DNA of 34,028 nt from Draconibacterium orientale. GTDB lineage: Bacteria; Bacteroidota; Bacteroidia; Bacteroidales; UBA1556. The translations under genes were made by a program, and so were the position numbers. The stretch's first letter is position 1; each line of letters opens with the position of its first letter. Below the pieces are notes generated by a model. It saw nothing but the letters and a program-made list of their open reading frames with translations, was not told the origin of the DNA and did not search any database. Shown here piece by piece: positions 26,038 to 33,119 of this stretch. Location of the stretch: positions 1-34,028 of the forward strand of contig DZDC01000007.1 in assembly GCA_022736595.1 (NCBI GenBank), written 5' to 3'.

Positions 26038-26055
26038 ATTTAGAAGGTTCTAAAT
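26038..26055. promoter_or_regulatory. 18-bp dyad upstream of the Fe-S protein operon, possible operator
   Basis: ATTTAGAA (26038-26045), GG, and TTCTAAAT (26048-26055) form a perfect 8-bp dyad with a two-base centre and no T run. It lies about 105 bp before the Fe-S protein start and 22 bp after the slyD-type stop codon. A looser promoter (TTG, 18-nt spacer, TATTTTTT) lies nearer to the Fe-S gene. The dyad resembles a dimeric repressor site, but no regulator can be named. Confidence 0.35.
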
Positions 26056-26077
26056 AACATGGACTCAAACTTGTTGC

Positions 26078-26638
26078 CTAAGCATGACAATTCACCTTTT
26101 CATCGGGACCTGCATCTTGCCATTGGGTAACGTGAATGGCATGCCCCTTCATTATTTCATCAGCTGAGGCTGGGCGCAAACTCAAAACCTTTCCCACAAA
26201 GTACAAATCACGATCGGCTAATGGATGATTGAAGTCGAGTGTCACCATGTCCTCTCCTATCTCAAGGATGCGCCCACTTAACTCATTACCATCAGGATCA
26301 AGCATGGGAATATAATTATCGACTTGAAGCTCTTCTTCAAGCATCTCAGGGTCTTCTATTTGCTCAGTTATTAATTGCTTTTCAATCGTTATCACCATTT
26401 CTGGCAAATAATTCCCATAGGCTTCGGCTTTCGTCAAAAAGAACTTAAAATCTTCTCCTTGATGCAAACCTTCGAGCTTATTTTCAAAATTCTGAAGCAA
26501 AACTTGGGATCCAAAAAGAAATTCAAAGGGGTCCGTTTCCTTCACTTTTTCAATAATTTCACCCTCAAAACTATCTGAAGTAAGGGTAAAAACTATTTCT
26601 GCAACTGTATCATTAGTTAATTTCATATCAAATTTCAT
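26078..26638 (-). CDS. slyD: SlyD-type FKBP peptidyl-prolyl cis-trans isomerase
   Basis: A 186-residue cytoplasmic protein with the SlyD layout: an N-terminal FKBP part (TSDSFEGEIIEKVKET..FEFLFGSQVLL, then FENKLEGLHQGEDFKFFL), an inserted chaperone flap around residues 70-130, and the C-terminal FKBP signature DFNHPLADRDLYFVGKV (about 143-159). It helps folding of proteins with Pro bonds and may bind metal; the His/Cys-rich tail of E. coli SlyD is short here (KVNCHA). A convincing promoter lies just upstream. Confidence 0.88.
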   Translation of the reverse strand: MKFDMKLTNDTVAEIVFTLTSDSFEGEIIEKVKETDPFEFLFGSQVLLQNFENKLEGLHQGEDFKFFLTKAEAYGNYLPEMVITIEKQLITEQIEDPEMLEEELQVDNYIPMLDPDGNELSGRILEIGEDMVTLDFNHPLADRDLYFVGKVLSLRPASADEIMKGHAIHVTQWQDAGPDEKVNCHA

Positions 26639-26653
26639 TTATAGTATAGATTG

Positions 26654-26686
26654 CAAAGTTAAAACATAAGGCTTAAACCCAACAAA
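26654..26686 (-). promoter_or_regulatory. Promoter of the SlyD-type gene
   Basis: On the minus strand, TTTG (26686-26683), a 21-nt spacer and TAACTTTG (26661-26654) fit both halves of the Bacteroidota consensus, 15 bp or so before the start codon. Confidence 0.6.
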
Positions 26687-26763
26687 AAATGCACTAACTA
26701 AAGTCATTTAGATAGGTTGTTGGCAAAAAAAAGCATTTTAAAAATATTGGTTATAATAAAAAC

Positions 26764-26771
26764 TAAATTTG
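26764..26771 (+). promoter_or_regulatory. Candidate -7 box for the M23 lipoprotein gene
   Basis: TAAATTTG matches TAnnTTTG. It lies 30 bp before the ATG at 26802, which supports that start over the TTG at 26793. The -33 element is not clear. Confidence 0.5.
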
Positions 26772-26801
26772 TCGTTTTTCTGAAAATCTCAATTGGAAGT
26801 T

Positions 26802-28034
26802 ATGTTTAGAAGCCACATTAAAATTTTATTCGCTCTTTTTACCTTCATTATTCTACTCACTTCGTGCAATCTAAATCGCGAAAAATATTCCGAAGTTATC
26901 CTTAAGGACAGCTTGGATGACGCGGGCATTTTGAAAAAATTTAATATTCAAACTCGTCATTATGAAGTAATTGAGGAGCAATTAAAAACAGGAGATTCAT
27001 TCTCAAAAATACTCACCGACAATGGAATTGTAGGACTGCAACTTGAAAAGGCCATTTTGGCATGTGACACCTTTCTTGATTTAAATAAGCTCAAGGTTGG
27101 CGACGAATATTTTGTATTCAAACGCAAAGATTCTACCCACATTTGCGATTACATGGTGTATCGCCGAAGTGCCAGAACTTACATAAAGTTTGATTTTAGA
27201 GATAGCATCCAAATGCAATGGATACAACTTCCTGAGCGCATTGACACTTTAGTAAGAGCAGGTAGAATAGAGAGTAGTTTATGGAATGCCATGTCTGACA
27301 AAAAAATGGATCCACGACTTGCCATCGAATTGGCAGATATTTACTCTTGGACAATCGATTTTTATGAACTCCAAAAAGGCGATAGTTTTATAGTGATGTA
27401 CGAAAAACGCTATATCGAAGATGCTTATGTGGGATTGGGAAAGGTTTTAAGTTGTCATTTTATTCATTCGGGCAAAAACTACACCGCCTACCGCTACACT
27501 CAGGATGAATCGACTCAATATTTTGATGCTGAAGGAAATAGCCTACGAAGAGCATTCCTAAAAGCACCGCTTAAATATGGAAGAATCAGCTCACACTTTA
27601 GCAACAGCCGCCTTCATCCGGTATTAAAAATTCGACGCCCCCATCATGGGGTTGACTACGCAGCGCCCACGGGCACGCCAGTGCATAGCATTGGCGACGG
27701 AAGAATTTCTTCTATAGGTAGAAAAGGAGGCTACGGAAAAAGAGTTGAAATAAAACACAACGGAACTTACACCACGGGATATGCCCATCTATCAAATTTT
27801 GCCAAAGGATTGAAACAAGGTGATCGAGTAAGTCAAGGGCAACTCATTGGTTATGTGGGAAGCACAGGTTTAAGCTCGGGACCACATCTCGATTTTAGGG
27901 TATATAAAAATGGGACTCCCATCGATCCACTCAAAATGGAATCGCCAGCCGCAACTCCAATAAATGCACAAAATAAAGCCACTTTTTCGACTTTAGTTAA
28001 CACTTACAACCAGATTTTGTTGGCCAAATATTAA
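26802..28034 (+). CDS. M23 (LytM-fold) peptidase-like lipoprotein
   Basis: A 410-residue protein from ATG at 26802. A hydrophobic stretch ends in a LTSC lipobox (Cys22). Residues about 45-245 are an OapA/LysM-like region. Residues about 255-380 are the M23 zinc peptidase domain: zinc ligands His281 and Asp285 (HHGVD), catalytic His329 (YAHL) and His362 in GPHLDF. The third zinc ligand, a His two residues after His362 in most M23 enzymes (HLH), is Asp364 here. This may change zinc binding or activity; similar substitutions occur in Bacteroidota M23 proteins. It probably acts on peptidoglycan in the periplasm. A TTG nine bases upstream is in frame, but ATG is the better start. Confidence 0.87.
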   Translation: MFRSHIKILFALFTFIILLTSCNLNREKYSEVILKDSLDDAGILKKFNIQTRHYEVIEEQLKTGDSFSKILTDNGIVGLQLEKAILACDTFLDLNKLKVGDEYFVFKRKDSTHICDYMVYRRSARTYIKFDFRDSIQMQWIQLPERIDTLVRAGRIESSLWNAMSDKKMDPRLAIELADIYSWTIDFYELQKGDSFIVMYEKRYIEDAYVGLGKVLSCHFIHSGKNYTAYRYTQDESTQYFDAEGNSLRRAFLKAPLKYGRISSHFSNSRLHPVLKIRRPHHGVDYAAPTGTPVHSIGDGRISSIGRKGGYGKRVEIKHNGTYTTGYAHLSNFAKGLKQGDRVSQGQLIGYVGSTGLSSGPHLDFRVYKNGTPIDPLKMESPAATPINAQNKATFSTLVNTYNQILLAKY

Positions 28035-28203
28035 TTAAATATTGATAATTGGCATATCGATGCGTTAAATTTTAAGACGCTTACCCCCATTGTTGTTATT
28101 ATTCATTTTCTACTTTAGCCCTGTTTTTATTGGAATGAATGCAGCCGAATTTGGTACCATTTACCCATTGAAATTTTAGACTAAAACCCTAATTTATGAG
28201 CCT

Positions 28204-28232
28204 ATTTGAAGGGAATTTTATGCCCTTCAAAT
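28204..28232 (+). promoter_or_regulatory. Hairpin in the saccharopine dehydrogenase upstream region
   Basis: ATTTGAAGGG (28204-28213) and CCCTTCAAAT (28223-28232) form a perfect 10-bp stem with a 9-nt loop, ending 20 bp before the start codon. No T run follows, so it is more likely a leader element or a decayed terminator of the M23 gene. The rest of the 218-bp gap has no clear promoter; a hydrophobic 29-codon frame from TTG (28093-28179) is not convincing. Confidence 0.35.
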
Positions 28233-28252
28233 CTTAAACAAAACCATCACAG

Positions 28253-29584
28253 ATGACAAGCATTTATATCCTTGGCGCTGGACTCAGTTCCACCGTACTT
28301 ATCAATTATCTTATCGAACATTCTGAAAAATACGATTGGCAAATTGTACTTGGCGATACTGATTTACGATTAGCCCAGAAAAAAGTCAACAAGCATCCTC
28401 GTGCAAAGGCATTTCAATTTGATGTCCTAAACCCATTACAAGTAGAGGAGGTGGCACACAAAGCCGATATCGTAGTAAGTATGTTACCCGCTCGTTTTCA
28501 TGCAATTATTGCTAAATTCTGTATAAAATATAAAAAGAATTTGCTTACCGCATCCTACATTTCTCCAGAAATAGAGGCCATGCAACAAGACGCATTGGAA
28601 GCTGGCATTGGTATTTTTATGGAGTTGGGAGTGGACCCTGGCATCGACCACATGTCGGCCATGAGGGTGATTGATCGGCTGAAAAGCGAAGGAGCGCAAC
28701 TAACCGCATTTTTCTCTGGTACAGGCGGACTAATAGCACCTCAAAGCGATAATAATCCTTGGAATTACAAGTTCACTTGGAATCCCCGCAACGTTGTGGT
28801 AGCCGGTCAGGGCACTTCGATGTACATTGAGAAAGGACAAAACAAATATGTTCCCTACCAACGATTGTTTAAAAATACTTTAACCACCAGCATCGACGAA
28901 TATGGCGACTTTGAGATTTACCCCAATCGCGATTCACTCAAGTACCGGAACGTTTATGGTATTGAAAATATTCCCACCCTTCTAAGAGGTACCATGCGCC
29001 GCAAAGGATATTCTCAAGCTTGGGATGTATTTGTACAGCTTGGCATGACTGATGATACTTACCGAATGGAAAAGCCTGAAAACTTTAGCTTTCGTGATTT
29101 TGTAAATAGCTTCTTACCATACAGCGAGAGCGAAAGTGTTGAGGAAAAACTCAAAACCCAACTTCCAGAATTGATAGATAATACCGTACTAAAAAAACTT
29201 AAGTGGCTTGATATATTTGAAAGCATCTCTGTACCTAAAGAAGCTCAAACTCCCGCACAAATTCTTCAATTCATCCTTGAGCGCAAATGGATACTGGAAG
29301 CTGAGGATAAGGATATGATTGCCATGCAACATCAGTTTGAATATATCAGAGCTAATGGATCCAAAGGAAAATTAATCTCATCCTTGGTTGTGATTGGTAA
29401 GAATCAATCAGAAACTGCAATGGCTATTACTGTGGGAACGCCTTTGGCAATCGCTGTAAAAAAAGTGGCTTTAGGCGAATTTACCCAAAAAGGAGTTCAA
29501 GTACCTGTAAATCCTGAAATGTATTTACCCATTTTGGAAGAGCTGGAACAAATTGGAATAACATTCAACGAAATAGAATCCTAA
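28253..29584 (+). CDS. Saccharopine dehydrogenase-family oxidoreductase
   Basis: A 443-residue soluble enzyme. The N-terminal Rossmann motif is IYILGAGLSSTVLINYL (residues 4-20), followed by the family segments IVVSMLP, LLTASYISPE and MELGVDPGIDHMSA (about 122-136). The C-terminal domain includes GTGGLIAP and GLENIPTLLRGTMRRKGYSQAW-like residues (about 244-262). It resembles the C-terminal SDH domain of the lysine-ketoglutarate reductase/saccharopine dehydrogenase pathway, which splits saccharopine to glutamate and aminoadipate semialdehyde with NAD(P). The neighbouring LKR domain is not encoded next to it, so the direction (lysine breakdown or another carboxynorspermidine-like step) is not certain. 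Confidence 0.88.
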   Translation: MTSIYILGAGLSSTVLINYLIEHSEKYDWQIVLGDTDLRLAQKKVNKHPRAKAFQFDVLNPLQVEEVAHKADIVVSMLPARFHAIIAKFCIKYKKNLLTASYISPEIEAMQQDALEAGIGIFMELGVDPGIDHMSAMRVIDRLKSEGAQLTAFFSGTGGLIAPQSDNNPWNYKFTWNPRNVVVAGQGTSMYIEKGQNKYVPYQRLFKNTLTTSIDEYGDFEIYPNRDSLKYRNVYGIENIPTLLRGTMRRKGYSQAWDVFVQLGMTDDTYRMEKPENFSFRDFVNSFLPYSESESVEEKLKTQLPELIDNTVLKKLKWLDIFESISVPKEAQTPAQILQFILERKWILEAEDKDMIAMQHQFEYIRANGSKGKLISSLVVIGKNQSETAMAITVGTPLAIAVKKVALGEFTQKGVQVPVNPEMYLPILEELEQIGITFNEIES

Positions 29585-29777
29585 TTCTTCAGTACTTTTA
29601 TTCCATCTTAATTGAGTGATGACACGGGGCTAACCAGGGTCAAAACAATATCAACTATAATTGTAAACTAAACCAGAGTACAAGCAACCTTAACCAAAAC
29701 AATGTTGCTGCGCCCCTGACGAAAGTCTTTTGAATTCTTATTAAAGGTAACGACTTGTCAAAGTCAGAACCCTAATC
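29585..29777. other. Non-coding stretch before the two-way terminator
   Basis: No plausible gene is seen in these 193 bp. The plus strand can form a nested structure: GGGGC (29626-29630) with GCCCC (29712-29716), and inside it AGCAAC (29683-29688) with GTTGCT (29704-29709). Two imperfect copies of an AACCAGRGT-type stretch (around 29632-29650 and 29671-29690) lie between. It may be a 3' UTR structure or a small RNA; evidence is weak. Confidence 0.3.
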
Positions 29778-29819
29778 AATCAAAAAAAAGCGAGGAAATT
29801 TCCTCGCTTTTTTTTGATT
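29778..29819. terminator. 42-bp perfect palindrome, two-way terminator
   Basis: The palindrome is symmetric about 29798.5: the core GCGAGGAAA/TTTCCTCGC is flanked by eight A (29782-29789) and eight T (29808-29815), then TCAA-type ends paired to 29778 and 29819. Read from either side it gives a stem with a long U tract, so it serves both the saccharopine dehydrogenase gene (+) and pyrF (-). Confidence 0.92.
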
Positions 29820-29858
29820 TTAAATTTATTTCAGGAATCAAATCCTGAACAATTGATA

Positions 29859-30728
29859 TTATATCAGCCCTTTTTGACGTAATAAAACCTCCATCTCAAT
29901 TTGTAATTCGCGAGCGTTGTTGGCCGCTTGTTCAGCAAAATCGGTTCCACTGGAAGCGAAAATAATTCCTCGTGATGAATTTACGATTAAGCCACATTGA
30001 TCGTTCATACCGTATTTAGCCACCTCTTCCAAGCTACCACCTTGGGCTCCAACCCCAGGAACAAGAAAAAAGTGGTTGGGCGCATGGGCTCTCACTTTTT
30101 CAAAATATTCGCCCTTGGTGGCACCTATCACATACATCATTTGTTCTTCGGTGGCCCATTCTTGCGATTTTAAAAGAACTCTCTCGTAAAGGAGTTTGAA
30201 TAAAGTGCTATGGATGCCAAAACGCTGCATAGCCTCACCTAAATCGCGACGGGCAGTTTGAAAATCATTTGCACCTTCGTTACTGGTTAAGGCAAGCAAA
30301 ACGACCCAATTTTTTTTGTATTCCAAAAAAGGACTTACCGAATCCACTCCCATGTATGGGGCAACGGTGATTGCATCAAAATGCATATTATCGAAAAAAG
30401 CTTGGGCATACATTTTTGAGGTATTTCCAATGTCGCCACGCTTGGCATCAGCGATGGTAAATACCTCTGGAGCCACTTCATTTAAATATTCTATGGTACG
30501 TTGCAAACTGATCCAACCTGCAGCACCCCGACATTCGTAAAATGCCACATTGGGTTTGTAGCTGATGGTATAGGGCAAGGTGGCATCAATAATCTGCTTA
30601 TTGAATTCAAAAACCGGATCCTCAAAGTTCAGCAGGTGTTTTGGAATCTTATTGATATCCGAATCAAGACCAACACATAAGAAAGACTTCTTCTTACGAA
30701 TCTGTTCAAAAAGTTCGAGACGTGTCAT
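29859..30728 (-). CDS. pyrF: Orotidine 5'-phosphate decarboxylase (type 2)
   Basis: A 289-residue cytoplasmic enzyme of the last UMP synthesis step. The N-terminal FLCVGLDSDINKIP segment and the catalytic Asp-Lys motif DAKRGDIGNT (residues 94-103, Lys96) are present, along with KPNVAFYECRGAAG and VPGVGAQGG late in the protein. Length and layout match the long type 2 form seen in Bacteroidota and actinobacteria. It follows prfA by 21 bp in a purM-prfA-pyrF operon and is closed by the palindromic terminator. Confidence 0.95.
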   Translation of the reverse strand: MTRLELFEQIRKKKSFLCVGLDSDINKIPKHLLNFEDPVFEFNKQIIDATLPYTISYKPNVAFYECRGAAGWISLQRTIEYLNEVAPEVFTIADAKRGDIGNTSKMYAQAFFDNMHFDAITVAPYMGVDSVSPFLEYKKNWVVLLALTSNEGANDFQTARRDLGEAMQRFGIHSTLFKLLYERVLLKSQEWATEEQMMYVIGATKGEYFEKVRAHAPNHFFLVPGVGAQGGSLEEVAKYGMNDQCGLIVNSSRGIIFASSGTDFAEQAANNARELQIEMEVLLRQKGLI

Positions 30729-30749
30729 AATATTTTATCTTAAAAAGGT

Positions 30750-31820
30750 TTAACCCATTTGCTCTTTCAGTCGTTCTGCGTTTTCAGCCACAATTAAAGC
30801 ATCAATTATCTCTTGAATAGCTCCATCAATAATAACAGGTAAATTGTAAAGCGTAAGGTTGATGCGGTGGTCGGTGATACGGCCTTGAGGCCAGTTGTAG
30901 GTTCTAATTTTGGCGGAACGGTCACCCGTACTCACCATGGTTTTACGTTTGGATGCAATTACATCCATGTGTTTTTGGTATTCCATTTCGTAGATGCGGG
31001 TACGCAAAACGCCCATGGCTTTGGAAAGGTTTTTCAACTGCGACTTTTCATCTTGGCACGAAACCACAATACCTGTAGGAATATGGGTAAGACGTATGGC
31101 AGAATAGGTTGTATTAACCGATTGTCCACCTGGTCCGGAGCTACAGAAAGTATCCTTACGGATGTCGTTGGGATTGATATCCACATCAAATTCTTCGGCT
31201 TCTGGCAATACAGCCACTGTGGCGGCAGAGGTATGAACCCGACCTTGAGTTTCGGTTTTAGGCACCCTTTGTACACGATGCACACCCGATTCGTACTTTA
31301 AGGTTCCATATACTTCATTACCACTGACATTAAAAACAATTTCTTTATACCCACCCATGGTTCCTTCGGCATAGTCCACGATATCAACTTTCCAACCTTT
31401 ATTTTCGCAATATTTATTGTACATTCTAAAAAGGTCTCCAGCAAAAAGGCTTGCTTCATCTCCTCCTGTTCCTGCTCGTATTTCCATCACGGCATTTTTA
31501 GCATCTTCAGGATCCTTAGGAATCATCAGATATTTGATTTCCTCTTCGAGTTTTTCTTTACGATCAACAAGGATGGCAAGTTCTTCTTTGGCCATATTTC
31601 TAAAATCTTCGTCTTTTTCGTTGGAAATAATATCGCGAGCCGATTCTTCATTGTCGAGCAAGTTTTTATATTCCAAATAAGCTTTGGCCACGGGTTCCAT
31701 CTCGCGATAATCCTTATTGAGTTTAACGAAGCGTTTCATGTCCACAATCACATCTGGATCGGTCATTTGTTCTCCAATTTCGAGCCAGCGGCGGTGTATG
31801 GCGGTGAGTTTATCGAGCAT
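30750..31820 (-). CDS. prfA: Peptide chain release factor 1
   Basis: A 356-residue class I release factor that reads UAA and UAG. The catalytic GGQ is at 231-233 in SSGPGGQSVNTT, and the stop-codon recognition motif RVPKTETQGRVHTSA carries the PxT tripeptide (PKT) typical of RF1 rather than the SPF of RF2. The N-terminal coiled-coil region and the AGTGGDEAS segment (about 116-124) are normal. No programmed frameshift is present. It lies 9 bp after purM. Confidence 0.96.
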   Translation of the reverse strand: MLDKLTAIHRRWLEIGEQMTDPDVIVDMKRFVKLNKDYREMEPVAKAYLEYKNLLDNEESARDIISNEKDEDFRNMAKEELAILVDRKEKLEEEIKYLMIPKDPEDAKNAVMEIRAGTGGDEASLFAGDLFRMYNKYCENKGWKVDIVDYAEGTMGGYKEIVFNVSGNEVYGTLKYESGVHRVQRVPKTETQGRVHTSAATVAVLPEAEEFDVDINPNDIRKDTFCSSGPGGQSVNTTYSAIRLTHIPTGIVVSCQDEKSQLKNLSKAMGVLRTRIYEMEYQKHMDVIASKRKTMVSTGDRSAKIRTYNWPQGRITDHRINLTLYNLPVIIDGAIQEIIDALIVAENAERLKEQMG

Positions 31821-31829
31821 AATTTTGTC

Positions 31830-33005
31830 TTATGAATTGTATTTAAAAGTTCCAAATTCCGAGCTAATGGTCAACATTTTCTCTTCAGAGGTTTCGCAAC
31901 GACCAATAATTTGAGCTGGAATATTGAATGATTTTGATATTTCGATGATAGAATTAGCGGTGCCTAGGTCGGTATAGATTTCCATACGATGACCCATATT
32001 AAAGACGCGATACATTTCGCTCCAAGGGGTTTGTGATTCCTTTTGGATGAGGCGAAATAAGGGAGGAACTTCCATCATTTGATCTTTAATAACATGGAGT
32101 TGATCCACAAAATGAAGCACCTTAGTTTGGGCACCCCCTGAACAATGCACCATTCCATCGATGGCATGACGGTGATGATCCAATATTTTTTTAATAACAG
32201 GAGCATAGGTTCGAGTTGGCGAAAGCACCAATTTACCTGCATCTACGCCTTGAATTTCGGTAGAAGAAGTAAGACCTTGTGAGCCTGAATACACCAATTC
32301 CATGGGGACTGCGGGGTCAAAAGTTTCAGGAAAATCAATGGCAATTTGTTTTTCAAAGACATCGTGTCGAGCAGAGGTAAGCCCATTGCTTCCCATGCCT
32401 CCATTGTATTGGGTTTCGTAGGAAGCCTGTCCGTGGCTTGCCAATCCCACAATAACATTACCTGCTTTAATACGCCCATTATCAATAACTTGGTTTCGTT
32501 CGATACGAGCGGTAACGGTGCTATCGACGATGATGGTGCGCACCAGATCGCCAACATCAGCGGTTTCGCCGCCTGTGCTATGGATGCCTATTCCCCACTG
32601 ACGCATTTGTTCCAAAAATTCTTCAGTACCTTCAATAATGGCAGAAATCACCTCCCCTGAAATGAGGTTTTTGTTACGTCCAATGGTGGAGCTCAGCAAG
32701 ATATTATCGGTAACGCCCACGCAAAGTAGATCGTCGAGGTTCATCACTATGGCATCTTGGGCAATCCCTTTCCAAACCGATAAGTCGCCTGTTTGTTTCC
32801 AATAAGCATAAGCGAGAGATGATTTGGTGCCGGCACCATCAGCATGCATCACGATGCAATGGGCAGGACTCCCACTCAAAGTATCAGGCACAATTTTACA
32901 GAAAGCTTTAGGAAACAAGCCTTTATCCAATTTTTTTATGGCTTGATGCACATCCTCTTTAGAGGCTGAAACACCACGAAGGTTATATCTCAATTGATCT
33001 TTCAT
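31830..33005 (-). CDS. purM: Phosphoribosylformylglycinamidine cyclo-ligase (AIR synthetase)
   Basis: A 391-residue purine biosynthesis enzyme, of the long PurM form common in Bacteroidota. Features are RGVSASKEDVHQAI near the N terminus, MHADGAGTKSSLAY (ATP/substrate loop), QDAIVMNLDDLLCVG, STGGETADVGDLVRTI, GLASHGQASYET and CSGGAQTKVLHFV. I chose ATG at 33005. An in-frame TTG at 33026 is only seven codons upstream, but it lies inside the probable -7 promoter box, so it cannot be the start. First gene of purM-prfA-pyrF. Confidence 0.93.
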   Translation of the reverse strand: MKDQLRYNLRGVSASKEDVHQAIKKLDKGLFPKAFCKIVPDTLSGSPAHCIVMHADGAGTKSSLAYAYWKQTGDLSVWKGIAQDAIVMNLDDLLCVGVTDNILLSSTIGRNKNLISGEVISAIIEGTEEFLEQMRQWGIGIHSTGGETADVGDLVRTIIVDSTVTARIERNQVIDNGRIKAGNVIVGLASHGQASYETQYNGGMGSNGLTSARHDVFEKQIAIDFPETFDPAVPMELVYSGSQGLTSSTEIQGVDAGKLVLSPTRTYAPVIKKILDHHRHAIDGMVHCSGGAQTKVLHFVDQLHVIKDQMMEVPPLFRLIQKESQTPWSEMYRVFNMGHRMEIYTDLGTANSIIEISKSFNIPAQIIGRCETSEEKMLTISSEFGTFKYNS

Positions 33006-33023
33006 GAAGGGTTTTAAGAATTG

Positions 33024-33031
33024 CAAAAGTA
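33024..33031 (-). promoter_or_regulatory. Candidate -7 box for purM-prfA-pyrF
   Basis: On the minus strand this reads TACTTTTG, matching TAnnTTTG, about 19 bp before the ATG at 33005. No clear -33 element at the preferred spacing. It decides the purM start choice. Confidence 0.5.
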
Positions 33032-33061
33032 GGCAAAAAATAGAAGCAATGGAAAGCTATA

Positions 33062-33099
33062 AAAAACAAGGAGAGCATTGCTTTAAGGCAATGCTCTCC
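33062..33099 (-). terminator. Rho-independent terminator of the OmpA/retropepsin gene
   Basis: On the minus strand, a perfect 12-bp stem (33099-33088 with 33081-33070, GGAGAGCATTGC and complement) with a 6-nt loop is followed by TTGTTTTTT. It lies 20 bp after the stop codon of the right-edge gene. Confidence 0.92.
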
Positions 33100-33119
33100 G
33101 TAAATAAAACTAAAATACG

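Noticed and set aside
26793..26801. TTG start of the M23 lipoprotein
   Set aside because: It adds three residues only; ATG at 26802 gives a standard lipoprotein signal.
28090..28179. Hydrophobic 29-30-codon frame from TTG between the M23 and saccharopine dehydrogenase genes
   Set aside because: Looks a little like a signal peptide, but lacks a ribosome-binding site, an ATG and any support; may be chance in AT-rich DNA.
30867..31301. 144-codon frame opposite prfA
   Set aside because: Shadow of the well-supported release factor gene with no recognisable domain; the same holds for the 138-codon frame opposite rpsB (14568-14984) and the 109-codon frame opposite the receptor gene (3101-3430).
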